A stretch of 64,000 bases of DNA from Rhizoctonia solani (Eukaryota > Basidiomycota > Agaricomycetes > Cantharellales > Ceratobasidiaceae). Of the stretch, positions 38,737-51,436 are shown piece after piece (position 1 is the first letter of the stretch; each line of letters begins with the position of its first letter). The notes below the pieces were generated by a model. That model worked only from the letters and a program-made list of their open reading frames with translations, was not told the origin of the DNA and made no database searches. The stretch lies in NCBI RefSeq assembly GCF_016906535.1, contig NC_057372.1:2089501-2153500 (forward strand). The letters are read 5' to 3'. The position numbers and the translations under genes were made by a program.

Positions 38737-40268
38737 GATGTCAATAACCAGGTTTTAGATCCCCGAGTCCACGTAGACGTGTGGTTTTGCTTGGCTGAAA
38801 ACGCGTTGCTGATGGAAATATAGGGCCGGGTATGGCGGTTAAAGATTCGCTGAGCTCGGTCTTTCTGTCATGTAATCAATCATTTATTCATATTTCGCAA
38901 TGCAACCGAGTATATCGCGTAGCCAGGATGGACAATATATAATGTGGAATGCGGGGTGAACTTACACAGCAGATATCACCCTACGATCCCGAAAGCTATT
39001 AGGTTCTACTTTTCGGATTTCTTAATGTAGTGTGTATATTTATTTATAGCAGTAAATCCCGAGCAACGGAGATATCTTCTGCCTTTATAGCGTTGATAGA
39101 GTCAAGACAAAACAGTCAACGTCAGCACGTGATGTCATGTCATTTGCCACCCAAGTACCAAAAGTGGCTATATGCCTATCTTTTCCTGTGCTGACGTATC
39201 TGTTGCGTATGGCGTTCACCACCGATTGCTAACTAAAGTCCCGCTGCATTTCGGTGGAAGTATTATAGCATACACGTCTATGTGGACATAGACTTAGGGA
39301 CCATTTACAAACGATTGCGGTTGTGTCAATATAGCGCGAATTGTCTATATTAGCTTTTAGAACCGTCACTGGCATCTAGCTGCAGACGGAACCAGGAACA
39401 TCTGTCCCCGGGTTTCATCGTTGCCTGTAGTGAGTGGTGCGTATAACTCGGTCGCCCCAACTAAACGCTCCCTATTCGTTTTCTTTGTCCTCATTGAACT
39501 AACTGACTAGGCCCGATAGCACGGTCTACGTCAATTTGTTACCAGCTCAAGGACCAAAGCTAGCGGATTTGGCTAGCACCGAGACTGATCTTCTTTCAAT
39601 ACGAACATCGAGGCGAGTGATGTTCTAGTTGTGCTTGGTTGATGTGCTCGTTTTTCACATCACATAGGGCTCTTTGCATTTCAATCCCATTCTGAACTGC
39701 TTGCTTTCAATCTCATGCTCACTTGTACTTCAACCTATTATCCCTCTGCAATCGCCCGTCCAGTTTCACAAACTCACACGTTCCAGATAGTAACTAGTAT
39801 ATATAAGCTACACACAACAAGTCCAAAAAAGAAAAGAAAAGAAATAACCGCTACAAGTACAAAGGGAACCCGGGAACACCAAATCCGGAAACGACCTGAA
39901 ACGACTCCGAGGCAAAGGAAAGAGGGGTAGGTTGTCGGTTTGGTTGTCAAGTTAGACAGCCAGGTGGGGACGAGGGGAAGTTGCGAGGGATTTATATAAA
40001 GAGGATGGGAGTAACCGCAGGGGGCGACGAGTGCCCTCGGATTCCTGGGGGCATATATTGGCAGACTATTGGCCGAGTTGGAAGGTAGGCAACCGACCCC
40101 CTCTTTCCTTGATAGCTGACCAGTGTGGGTTATAGAACTGCAAGTGACAAGAATTAGTCAGTTCCTCGTTTGGGTTATGAGTGAGTTGGATTGGAATTGA
40201 TGCCGTCATCTCCATCCGTCGTGTGGTTTATAACACGCGGCAAGCCTTGTACCATGCGTATTTATACA
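38737..40268. other. 1.5 kb intergenic stretch, no gene seen
   Basis: It lies upstream of the FAD monooxygenase and past the end of the phosphodiesterase. A 71-codon frame at 39715-39930 is Lys/Thr-rich and unsupported. Nothing else was recognised. Confidence 0.45.
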
Positions 40269-41791
40269 CTATCCGAGACAGTGCGGATACCTCACTCCAG
40301 CAGTCCTTCCGCCGCCGATTCGAAATAAAAGACTCGGCTCACCAAATTCATCACCCTGGCATGCAGCAATATATTCCACACCCGTCTCGTCCGGCCCCAA
40401 TCCTAGACTCTTGACTCCAAACTTGAGTTGTTCCACGATATAATCCGCGATAGTCTGTGCGCCTTGAAGATCAAACCCTGGAGGAGGTTCTTTACAGTGG
40501 GTTACTATCACCCGCAAGCCCGACAGAGGACCGGCGGGAGCAGGAGCAGGGGAAGGAGAAGGAGATGAAGGTGTAGCAGAGGCAGGAGATTTGACCAGAG
40601 ATCGAGTGCGAGGATATGGCAAGTCTGAAGAGGGCCTTCGTTTGAGTGGGCGACGGGTGGGTCGATCGGTTCCGCTTGGTTGTCGGACTTTAACGGAGTT
40701 GATTACTTTCTCTCCTCCAATTCGGCTAGGTTGGAGCTTTACGACCTCGTCTGCCAAAACCTTTATCTCTTTTCTCAAGCCTTCGACGGATAAATGGCCG
40801 AACAGCCGGGATTCTGGGCGTCCGGCCGGGTAGGAGCATTCGATGAGTAATGCTCGTAGACGGTTGGATGTGAACAGATGCGCGGTGTGTGACCATACTG
40901 GAAGCAACATCGGACGAGCCGGGGAGTTCACAGCGTGCGAATTCGAAGAAGAGGTACATGAAGAAGCAGAGGAAGAGCCCAAAGGCAAAGGATCAGCTTC
41001 GACATCTCCGAAAAATAAAAACTCGTGTCGTGTTCGCATGTGTCGAATGAAGAATGCGGACGAGGTGTAAGCGCATCCGTGCGATAGTGGGACAACACGA
41101 ACGGACATATCGTCCAGGCCTGCTCTGATGGGTAAGTAGTCTTCGTCCTTGTCTCCTCCGTCTTTGTTGTCAGATGAAGCGAGTTTGAGTGAACGGAGGA
41201 TCCCGCCTGCGGTGTTTGAAGAAGGCTCGGATTGGTCCCATCCTACTATGTGAGGCCAGCATCTCCCTGGCTTCCAGATACATCGCTCGAGGTCTTCCAA
41301 GACACTCTGGGCTCCCAAGATGTATCTCGTAGGGCCAGGCAATGAGCCGGAGGAGATGATAAGCGAGGCACAGTGGTCCAGATGGGCATGGGTTATCAAG
41401 TATGCTCGGAGATGAGTGAAGACTGTATGGGCTTTATCTACGGAGCTGGTATGGGCCTTATCGAGGAGGTTGGTTGGGCGCTTGGACTTGGATTGGTGTG
41501 GTTTAAACAGCGAGGAAAAGAGGTGTGGGTGTGTTGTCCCGAATAGCCGTTTGAGCGCCCCGTAGCCCGAGCCAGCTTCAAGACCCAGTATGCCGTCGGA
41601 CCAGGCCTTGTCTCGTGGTTTGAGGAGGTATCTGTAGGGTGGTTAAGCACCAATGAGATATTGTAAAGATAATGTGCTTACGCAGAGAGATTGGTCTCGT
41701 CGTGACCTCCTCCACAGCCAACCACAACCAAGTCAAAGTGGCCTGGATGGGAGTCCATGCGTCGTTTCTTGCGTGGATGTAGTATAGACAT
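40269..41791 (-). CDS. PDE1: Class II (low-affinity) 3',5'-cyclic AMP phosphodiesterase
   Basis: Class II PDEs hydrolyse cAMP to 5'-AMP and belong to the metallo-beta-lactamase fold. Two exons: 41791-41682 and 41631-40269. The start at 41791 gives MSILHPRKKRRMDSHPGHFD; the ATG at 41758 is an alternative. Family motifs: FDLVVVGCGGGHDETNLSAY, the metal-binding ITHAHLDHCASLIISSG, VVPLSHGCAYTSSAFFI, EFLFFGDVEADP, LLIECSYPAGRPESRLFGHL and RVIVTHCKEPPPGF. A Ser/Pro-rich insert sits before the last motif. After GEPSLLF the last 16 or so residues are unlike the family and may include a missed intron. It is divergent from NOT1, starts 250 nt apart. The protein would tune cAMP signalling in development or pathogenicity. 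Confidence 0.92.
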
Positions 41792-42041
41792 GAATTAAGG
41801 TGAATTTAAGTACGAATTGGAGGCGAGTCAGACTGCAGACTATAGGCAGGCTCAGTTTGTGTACAGGTAGGGCAGCGCAATGCGAGTACCAGACCTAGAC
41901 CAAGGAATATTCGCGAGCCAGCCGCAAGAAAGGAGTGGACTGGTGAGGACAGCCGGAAGTGACCATAGATGGGGAGGCGCCGGGCGCTTGGCAAGACCCT
42001 CGCAAGCCATACTAGTCGACCATCACCCCGCCTGAGACAGG

Positions 42042-45000
42042 ATGAACGAAGGGCGGGATCGGCCGACGGAGAGTTTGCTCAATATTGTTCGCGCCCAAAT
42101 ATCATTCTTATTGTCTAGCTTAAGCGATGAGAACTTTGAAAGGTTTCAAACAGAGATTCGATCGGTGGGTGGCTGCCCTAATTATCACAAATATATGTAT
42201 AGTCGTATTGACGCTTTTCTGGTAGTTGTGTGACCAGCACGGACCCGAGTCATATGTGGGACTTTTGAGACGATTGATAGGAACGTGTTACCCGCGTATG
42301 GGGGGTGGAGATGGGGGAGTAGTCCAACGACTGCTTGTACAGGAGATGCAGCGTATGGGGCGAGATCCGTTCTTAGCAGACAGACTCAAAGACACTCTGG
42401 AACGCGGCGATGGCGAAGTGTTCCGCACCATGGAGCTCGAGAAACTGCTGGAGAGAGTCCCTCTGCGCCCACTCGAACGCCTTGTTATTGCCTCGGTATT
42501 TGTCACCAGCTCCCGCCCCGACTTGTCCTCTTCCGCAGCCCAGATCGTACACGCAGACTTGGAAAACGCCGTACTGGCGCTTGTTGCTCGACCTTCCTTC
42601 GACACCACCGACATGAGTCTCAGCCAGGCTGCCAAGTTGCTTGCCAATCTGCTCTCCGACCCCCCGCCCGACGCGCCCGTTCTCGATCCATCCGAGCGCG
42701 TTGCCCTCCTTACTGCCGCCCAGGCCAAGTACGGTCCTGATCTTGCACCAGTGTTGCGCACGGTCTTTCCGACCCTGTCGCTTCCTCCTGGCACATCGCT
42801 CGTCCAGACTCTGCTCCAGCTTGGGCCGGATATCACCTCTGACCACGAGACCGTAAGGGCACTACTTGCCCGTTTCGGCATCACCGACCAAAATCCACCT
42901 CGCGACGCTCAAGTTGTCGAAATTATATCTACTCTGGTTCGGTGCGCAGCCGAGGGGAAGCCCCTCTGCGATGTGGGCGCACTCGTGCGTGCCCTGTCCA
43001 GTTTTGTAAGTCTCTCACATCTGTCTTGCTCTCAAACTCATTCTTTCGTAGCCCACTCCGATCCACTGGGCTACCGCCGTGCTTGCGTTCGATAGACTCG
43101 ATCGCCCGGGCGTCGACACCGCAACGCTCAAGCTTCTCATCGCCATCCTACTCAACTCGCCTCGCGACGTTCCGGACGTCCCACACGCTGTCACCGGCTT
43201 TTGGGCATCCTGGACCAACCCGCTCTGGCAACTCCGTCTCCTCGACGCGTTGCTCTCCTTGCCCAACGATACATTTAACTTTGTTACGTTGCCAGGTCGC
43301 CGGATCGTTACTGTCGATGACGTAGCCGGTGCTAGTCCCACGATCAAAGCTCTCGCCGCCAACGTCCAGAGCCATACCTGGAATGAGTTGATGTTGATCG
43401 AGACGCTTACAAGGCTTGGAGACGAAGGTACCCCTGATGTTCAAGCCTATGTTCGGGAGATGATGGACAAGGCGGTCAAGATTAGTGCGGAGCTTGTGTA
43501 CATGGGTTTGCTACAAGTTTCGGTATGCCCCTCACTTTTTTCCCTATCGCTGTGCTCGGGGCTTAACGGTCTGGTTTAGAAACCCTGGAACCGGACGCAG
43601 CAAGAGTACTCGTCCAAGCTTTTGACCATGTTTTTGAACGGCCACCCGAACCACCAGCTAGTCTTTATGCGCATTTGGCAGATCGAGCCTACTTACTTGA
43701 CTAAAGCCTTTGGCGAGTATTATGCGGACAATGCGTTGAACATTACAAGGATATTGGACGTTGCTCAAGATCTCAAGGTAAATCCCCACGCTGCCTCTAT
43801 TCGCTCGTTGCTCACTTTTGGTTTAGATCCTCGATTCGCTCCTCGATGTCAGGCCATTCGAGTTTGCGCTTGATGTGGCCGCGTTGGCGTCCCGCCGAGA
43901 ATACCTCAACCTCGACAAATGGCTAGCGGACAATATCACTACCCACGGACCCGAGTTTGTGCACGCTGTGATTGCGTTCTTGGAATCTAAGGTTAAGGGC
44001 GAGATTGCGCGTAATGCGAGCGGGAGTGATCAGCCTCCTGAAAGTCGGACGATGCCCCTAAATCCACAGACGATTGCAATTTTCATTCGTGTACTTAAGA
44101 ACAGGTGGGTTACACTTTTTGTTGTATAGGGGTCTTGGCACTGATTAAACGTTGTTTAAGCAGTGGGACGGCGCTCACGCCCGAAGATGCAGAATATTTT
44201 ATTGAGATTCGCAACCAATGTCTCCAGCTTCACCCACGTCTGATGAACCTTACTCCAGGGAGCGACGCCGAACCAGGCGTAGCGGTTGTCTCCTTCTCCC
44301 CCGAAGTCGAACAAGAAGTGGAAAATATTTACAAGGAAATGTACGAAGACAAGATCTCGATCGACCAAATGGTTCAGCTCCTCCAACAATCCAAGGCCTC
44401 GTCTAAACCGCGTGATCATGAAGTTTTTGCATGCACCCTGCACACCCTATTCGACGAATATCGCTTTTTCGCACGGTATTATCCCGCTCGGGAACTTCAA
44501 ATGACTGGATACCTGTTCGGGTCGTTGATCAAATATCAGCTCGTGGATTACATCCCACTCGGAATTGCGATTCGATATGTCCTCGACGCGGTCCGCGCAC
44601 CACCCGATTCGAATATGTTCACGTTTGGAGTCAACGCCTTGACCCAGTTCAAGAATCGATTGTGGGAGTGGAAGCCTCTGTGCCACGCCCTGCTCGGAAT
44701 CCCGCATTTGCAAGAAGTTCGCCCAGATCTGGTCGATGCTGCGCGCAAGGGACTTGCAGCCGAAGGACCCGAACCCGAGGAGCAAGAGAAAGAACCCGAC
44801 GAACTCGAGGTCGTAGCGTTTACAGCTCTTCGTCCGGACACGTTGACCGAATCCGATGCGCTTGTGGAGCCTCCCGAGGACGTATCGGACAAGATCATGT
44901 TCATCGTTAATAACCTTGCGCCGAGCAACTTTGAGGCCAAGTTGGACGAGATGAAGGCCAAGTTTGGTACTGAACATTCCAGATGGTTTGCGCGGTACTT

Positions 45001-48000
45001 GGTTGACCAGCGCGTCAGTCTCGAGGCGAACAATCAAGGGCTGTATATGCGTCTTTTGGAGGGGCTCGTTCAAGAACCAGATCAAGAGCAGGGATCGGGT
45101 TTGGAAAAGGCTCCATTGGGGCGATATGTGCTCCACGAGACATACGTTCGCGCCGCCCAGTTGCTCAATGCCGAAAAGACGATTTCGTCATCTTCGGAGC
45201 GGAGGGTGCTCAAGAATCTTGCAAGCTGGTTGGGCCAGTTGACCCTAGCGCGCAACAAACCAATCTTGCACCGCAACTTGTCTTTCAAGGACTTGTTGCT
45301 TGAGGGATTCGACACGGACCGACTGATTGTCGCTATTCCTTTTATCTGCGCCATCCTCGAACAATGCTCCCGCTCGCGCATCTTCCGACCTCCCAACCCA
45401 TGGCTTATGGCTGTCCTCGCGCTCCTCGCCGAATTCTACCACTTTGCCGAGCTCAAGTTGAACCTCAAATTCGAGATCGAGGTCCTATGCAAAGCGCTCG
45501 ATATAGATTTAGACAAGGTTGAAGCGGCTGGAATCCTCCGTGCCCGCGTGTCAGCGCAAGGCATGGGCGCCGACAGCGGTTTGCCCGACTTTGTCCAAGA
45601 GGGGGACACATTTGGGTTCGAGCAATCGGGCACGACGACGTCTGGCGGACCGGCTCAACAACCCGCGGACGCGGTTCAGAGTTTGGGTGGAGCCGGGGGA
45701 GGAATGACTGCGCAGATCGAGGCGATCGTGGCTAATTTGGGTGCGATGGTGGTTGTTAGCCCTGCTGTAGGGTATGCGAATCATCCGGGCTTCAAGAGGG
45801 CCGTGCAAGTTGCTATTGAGGGTGCTGTTCGGGAGGTATGTTTTCTTTCTTTTTTCTTTCTTTTGGTATGAGGAGAGACAGGGCTGACGGTATGGTGGTG
45901 GATAGATTATTTTGCCAGTTGTGGACCGTTCGGTGACTATCGCGTCCATCTCGACCAAGGAGCTTGTGGCCAAGGACTATGCGCTCGAGGCGGATGAAAT
46001 TAAGATCCGCAAGGCCGCTCAACAGATGGTCCAAAATCTCGCTGGTAGCTTGGCCTTGGTGACCTGCAAGGAGCCGTTGAAGAATAACATGGCGTTGCAC
46101 ATGAGACAGGTATTGACCGAGGTTGGGTTTAGCGAAGTAAGTACTCCAGGTCGCTGTCGTGCTGGACCGCTCTGATGAAGCGAGTAGTTGATGGTACCCG
46201 AACAAATCATTTTGCGTGTCGTGTCCGATAATGTGGATATGGCTTGCACGGCAATTGAGCGTGCCGCGATGGACCGCGCAGTGACCGTGATCGACGAGAC
46301 GTTTGCGGCGTCATACGAACTTCGTCGGAGGCATAGCGAGGTACGCATCTTGGTTATTCTTGCTTGACGCATTCGAGCTCAAGGTTGTCTCAGTCACGTC
46401 CAAATCAACCGTTCTGGGATCCGAATATGCCAGTCATGCACTACCAGCAGAGTCTACCCGACCCGTTGCGCATCAAACCCACTGGCCTCGTCAACAGCCA
46501 AACGCGGGTGTACGACGACTTTTCGCAGCCTCGCCGTGTGGAACAAAAACGCGTGCTCATGCCCCGTACCGTATCGTACAACCGTCAAGATATGATGAGC
46601 GGGCCGAATGTTAATACAGGTGCACCCGGAAACTTCAATAACCCTTCGCCCGCTCCTTCGACTCAGAGCCAGGGACCTGGACCGGCCATAGGTATCCAGC
46701 AGCCGCAGATGACTCAGGCAGTCATGCCCGAACGTGTAATGGAGCGGTTTGTGGTGCGTGTATTCCTTGCAGTGTGGTAGATTTTAGAGTTGATTATTGT
46801 TGGCAGTCATTGATCAACGAACTCGAGTCGCTCTTCCTCATGGCCTCGGCTCAACACGGTGGCGAAGCCCTTCAATCAAGCCAAGAAATCCGCATATACA
46901 TTCGCCAAGTTTTGTACCTGGCGCAGCAGTCGACGGATCGTGAAGAAACTGCGTTGGCATTCTCGCAAAAGATTGTGCAGCTGTTGTACAAGAGCACGAC
47001 CCCGCTCGCACGTGAAGTCTATGTGGTCATCCTTGGAAGATTGTGCGAGCAATCGGGCAAGGTTGCAAAAGAAGCGACCGATTGGTTGTTGTATGCTGAA
47101 GATGATGTGAGTAGATTGCTACTCGAATATAGGAGTGTGTGTTTACGCGTTTTGGACTGTAGCGCAAATTGAATGTGCCAGTTACGACGACACTCTTGCA
47201 GTCTCGCTTGATTGGATTGAGGGAGCAAGATCAACAGCTCGCAAAGCTCATCCAGCGTGACATGCGTCCAATCGTGATGGAATTTACGGCCAAGCTCATT
47301 CGGGAATGTGTTAGCGGAGATGGAGAACATGCATTCGCAACCCGGGCTGATTTCCCGCATTCCCTTGATGCACTGTCGCGTGCTGCACAGGCAAACAAGG
47401 CACCCGAAGAGTGAGGTGATAACCTTTGTTCAACCAGACGTAAACTGATGGCAAATTTAGGGCTCTTCGTTTGTTGGAAGAATTCCAAGGCGTCGCACGT
47501 GGAGGATCTCATAGTAGCACCCCCTCCCGTTCCTCTGCGACTTATTCAAACACCCAACTGGTTCTGTTGTCTGAACGTCTCGCAGTCCACTTTGACGATT
47601 GGGTCCGAATCTTCCAACGCTCCCCATCGTCCGAAAAGGCGTTCGCTAATTATGTCATGCAACTCACCAATGAAGGGATCCTCAAAGGAGAAGACATTTC
47701 CTCGTTCTTCTTCCGTGTGTGCACCGAAACAAGCGTCGAACAATGGACCAAGTACACCACTGCTGGTGATTATGGCACCGCTTACCAGCCCATCGATGCA
47801 CTGTCTCGCTTGATAGTGCTCATGATCAAGTACAATGGGGATGCTACGGACTTGCCAGCCAAGGTCCACTATCTCACTAAAATCTTGTCGATCGTCGTCT
47901 TGGTCCTGGCCCAGGCGCACGAGTCCTCGGTCGAGTTCCCCCAGCAAAAGCCATTCTTCCGGTTCTTCTCGAGCTTGCTGAATGACATTAACGGCCTCGA

Positions 48001-49215
48001 GGCCCATCTACCCCTCTTCCCACTTCTCGTGGCCATATGGTGAGCTAAACGTTGACTAGAAAGGTCTGCTTTGACCTTTGTCCGCAGCGATACCTTCAAC
48101 ACCCTTCAGCCTATCAATTTCCCAGGATTTGCCTTTTCTTGGATGACTCTTATTTCACATAGACTCTTTATGCCTAAGATGCTGAGTTCCGAAAACCGCG
48201 AGGTGGGTGAGACAATGGTTGGTATGCATACATGATCTAATTCGTTTTTAGGGATGGCGCCCATACCACCGTCTCCTTATATCTCTATTCCGCTTCCTAG
48301 AGCCTTTCCTCCGAAACGGCGAGCTCCAAAATCCGACACGGACATTGTTCCATGGCTCCCTGCGTTTGTTCATGGTGCTCTTGCACGATTTCCCCGAGTT
48401 CCTCAGCGAGTTTTACTTTTCGTTGTGTGATGTGATCCCAGCGCGCTGCATTCAACTGCGTAACATCATCCTCAGTGCTTATCCTCCCACGCTTCGCTTG
48501 CCAGATCCCCATCGCGAGACTCAACTCGAGTCCTTGTCCGACATGGGCCCGATCCCCCCGGTCCTATCTGACTTTACGCTCGGCTTGCGCCACGGAGATA
48601 TGCGCGCCGCCCTCGACCAGTGCTTGCTTGGACGTGGATCATCAGCTCTAGTCACCTCGCTCAAGGAGAACCTGATGACCCAGCCAGCCAGCCCGAACGC
48701 GACCACAGGAGATCACTACAACATCCAAGCGCTAAATGCGTTGGTCATGTATGTTGGCGTGTCTTCAGTCGCTCAAGCCAAAGCCCGTAATGGGTCGCAT
48801 GTATTTGTGTCAACTGATCCAGGAGTGACGCTCTTGACCCATCTGGCCAACGAGTTGGATACCGAGGGTGAGTATCGTCATGTGGTTGATCAGCCTCGTA
48901 GCTGACATTCTTATAGGTATCTATCACCTTCTGGTTTCGATGGTGACTCATTTGCGCTACCCCAATGCCCACACGCACTGGTTTAGCTCGCTCCTGCTTC
49001 ACATGTTTGTCGAAGTCAAAAACAGCCGCCTTCAAGAGGTTGCCGCGCGTGTTCTTCTCGAGCGCCTCATGGTCTTCCGTCCTCATCCTTGGGGTGCTCT
49101 CGTCACATTCATTGAGCTCTTGCGTAACCCTCGCTATGATTTCTGGAACAAAGACTTTGTGCGCGTCGCTCCGGAAATCAGCATGCTCTTGGATCGCGTG
49201 CGTGATCTTGCTTAG
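42042..49215 (+). CDS. NOT1: NOT1, scaffold subunit of the CCR4-NOT deadenylase complex
   Basis: NOT1 is the large scaffold of CCR4-NOT, which shortens mRNA poly(A) tails and represses translation. The gene is about 7.2 kb with many short introns and encodes about 2,100 residues, the size of yeast Not1. The N-terminus starts MNEGRDRPTESLLNIV. N-terminal HEAT blocks follow (WNELMLIETLTRLGDEGTPD, NRTQQEYSSKLLTMFLNG). The CAF1-binding MIF4G-like region reads VENIYKEMYEDKISIDQMVQ and HTLFDEYRFFARYYPARELQ. The CAF40-binding region reads LKFEIEVLCKALDIDLDKV, then VDRSVTIASISTKELVAKDY. The C-terminal NOT domain is well kept (FSWMTLISHRLFMPKML, VLLHDFPEFLSEFYFSLCD, NPRYDFWNKDFVRVAPEI). All checked junctions keep frame and no indels were seen. 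Confidence 0.96.
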
Positions 49216-49747
49216 GCTTACCGGAAATTCACTGATCCTTTGGGCTATAGGTGGCACAATCGGTGGCCTAGGGTATACTTAATAATTTAGTTGGCTAGTC
49301 CGGACAGTACCCATAAAATATCGATATGCTGCCTCGACCAGACTGGGTCTGCGTTTTCTTATGTACAGTTTCTCGCCCTGTGCTATCGTCCCGCCTTGCA
49401 TTATGTATTCTAACACATATCCCTGCCACATTTAGTTAACTGGATGTCTTTTTTCTCCCCTCTAACTGAATGTTTCAATGATTTTTGGTGAATAAATGAT
49501 TTGTTTATATGTTTTCATTGAATGTTGAGTAATATCCACGTGCGGTTTCCATTACACTTGTGTTTTTGCGCCGCGCACCCTTGCGTTCTAACTTTTCTAT
49601 GACGTAGGGTCGGTCAGAGCTTTGAATCGACGACAGATCATATTTCACCGGACCGTTAATTACCTATAATTTCAACTGTATCCCCTTGGGTGCCTAATCT
49701 CACTCAATTCGACCACCTCTACAGATAGCTAGATCCAATTTTGAACA
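49216..49747. other. Intergenic spacer, no gene seen
   Basis: This holds the 3' flank of NOT1 and the promoter region of the nucleoside hydrolase. It is T-rich near 49450-49530. No other feature was recognised. Confidence 0.5.
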
Positions 49748-51304
49748 ATGTCCTATATGCAGAGCGTGACACCCAAACTCATTTTCGATACCGACGCAAG
49801 TATATGGGCTCTTTTTTGTTACTCACTGCGACTCATTCGAATTCTAGCCTGGGGTAGACGATGTGCTGGCTTTATTATTGCTACTGGCTTCGAATGAAGC
49901 ACAACTCGCACTAATAACTGTCACATTCGGTTAGTTGAATAATTTATCTTAGAATGCTTGTTACTCAATCACGCCTTTCAAGGGAACACGGAATTGAAGC
50001 ATGCGTACACAAATGTGTTAAAAGTCTACCAATTGGTCTTGGATCATTTGGAACGTTATCCAGGTGATCGAAACAGATTTCCTAACCTCAAGTCAAAACC
50101 CAAAGTGTGCTCTGGGGCCACTGGACCGTTGTCAGGGGTACCTCATCTAGCACAATATTTTGTGGGTTATTACGGCACTGGTTTAATCATAATGTACTTC
50201 ACGACGGCTTTGTATACAGCACGGGCCGGATGGCCTCTCGGACATCTCCACTACACACCCCGAGTTCAATGTCCGAGATCCTTCAGTTCTCTCCGAGGTA
50301 ATTGAAGAATCTGAGACCGCAGCAGAAGATGCTATCATCGAGTTGTTATCAGAAAGCCCCGAGGATAGTGTTACGGTGGTAGCCGTGGGGCCATGTAAGC
50401 GCGCATCCCATGTTGGTCTCACTCACTTATCTTTGTAGTGACCAATATCGCTCGAGTCTGGGTCAAGAATCCAACTGCACTCCGGCGTGCTAGGAGAATT
50501 GTTGTAATGGGTGGAGCGTTGGATGTCCCAGGAAACACATCGGCCACCGCTGAGTTCAACTTTTTTGCCGATCCGTGAGTGCGTTTTTTTGGCACGGTAT
50601 CAAGCTTCTGACCTCGAACAGCCAGTCCGCCGCGATGATTATGGATGCTGCCAAGTCTGAAAGCATCAACCTATTGCTTGCTCCTCTCGATATTACAACC
50701 CAACACGGTATTCCATACACGCATTTAATTCACCCCAACCTACTCTCCGGGCCTCTTGTAAATGGGTCGGAATTACTGCAGACAATGACTCCCCTGCGGG
50801 CATTTACGTCTGCCTTCCTCTATCGTGTTCGACGTGTCACTCGGGAACTTGGTATCCCTGATGTGTTCGATATGCATGATCCCTTAGCTGTTTGGGCAGG
50901 TCTGGTTCATGCAACCTTACCTCGAAATGCGCCATTGTTAGAAGGTTGGGGAGTAGAGAAAAGGGACTTTGTAATCGAGTGTGCAGGGCAATACACAAAG
51001 GGTTAGTATATAGAATACTGGCTGGCTTTCTAAAACTAATAAGCGATCCAGGCATGTGCGTTGTGGATAGAAGGTATGATAGGTTAATTATTGGATCATA
51101 ATATTTCTCTAATTTATACCACTCGACAGAGGTACTACAGACGAAACAGGAGGTGTGAGATCGATAGATGGCGTTCAAGGGGTTGATAAAGCCAAGACCA
51201 AGCCCGCTTTAGGTGTCAAGGTTCTAACATCTACACCTGGATTGGGTACGCTAGAGAACTTGATGGTCGAGAAGCTTTTTTGGGATCTCAGAAAACCGAA
51301 TTGA
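49748..51304 (+). CDS. Inosine-uridine-preferring nucleoside hydrolase
   Basis: This family cleaves ribonucleosides to base and ribose, a purine/pyrimidine salvage step. The start at 49748 gives MSYMQSVTPKLIFDTD. The first intron (49796-49847) has a GC donor and interrupts the calcium-binding motif, so DTDPGVDD is assembled only after splicing. Other family blocks are VTVVAVGPLTNIARVWVKNP, VVMGGALDVPGNTSATAEFN followed by FFADPQSAAMIMDAA, the region PLDITTQHGIPYTH, and the active-site VFDMHDPLAVWAGLVHA. The C-terminus reads LENLMVEKLFWDLRKPN. About six introns are needed. The next gene starts only about 130 nt downstream on the same strand. Confidence 0.92.
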
Positions 51305-51436
51305 TTAAGGCTAGCATGCATCTATGCCATAAACACATGTCTATTGGACCTTTAAAGACCATGCAACGACCTTGCCGTGACTTCTTGCACAGCCACTGAG
51401 TTATTATTTCTTTTGACAACCCACCCCAACAAGTAC

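Noticed and set aside
42288..42884. 198-codon reverse frame inside NOT1
   Set aside because: It is a shadow of GC-rich coding sequence; the forward strand encodes the conserved NOT1 N-terminus.
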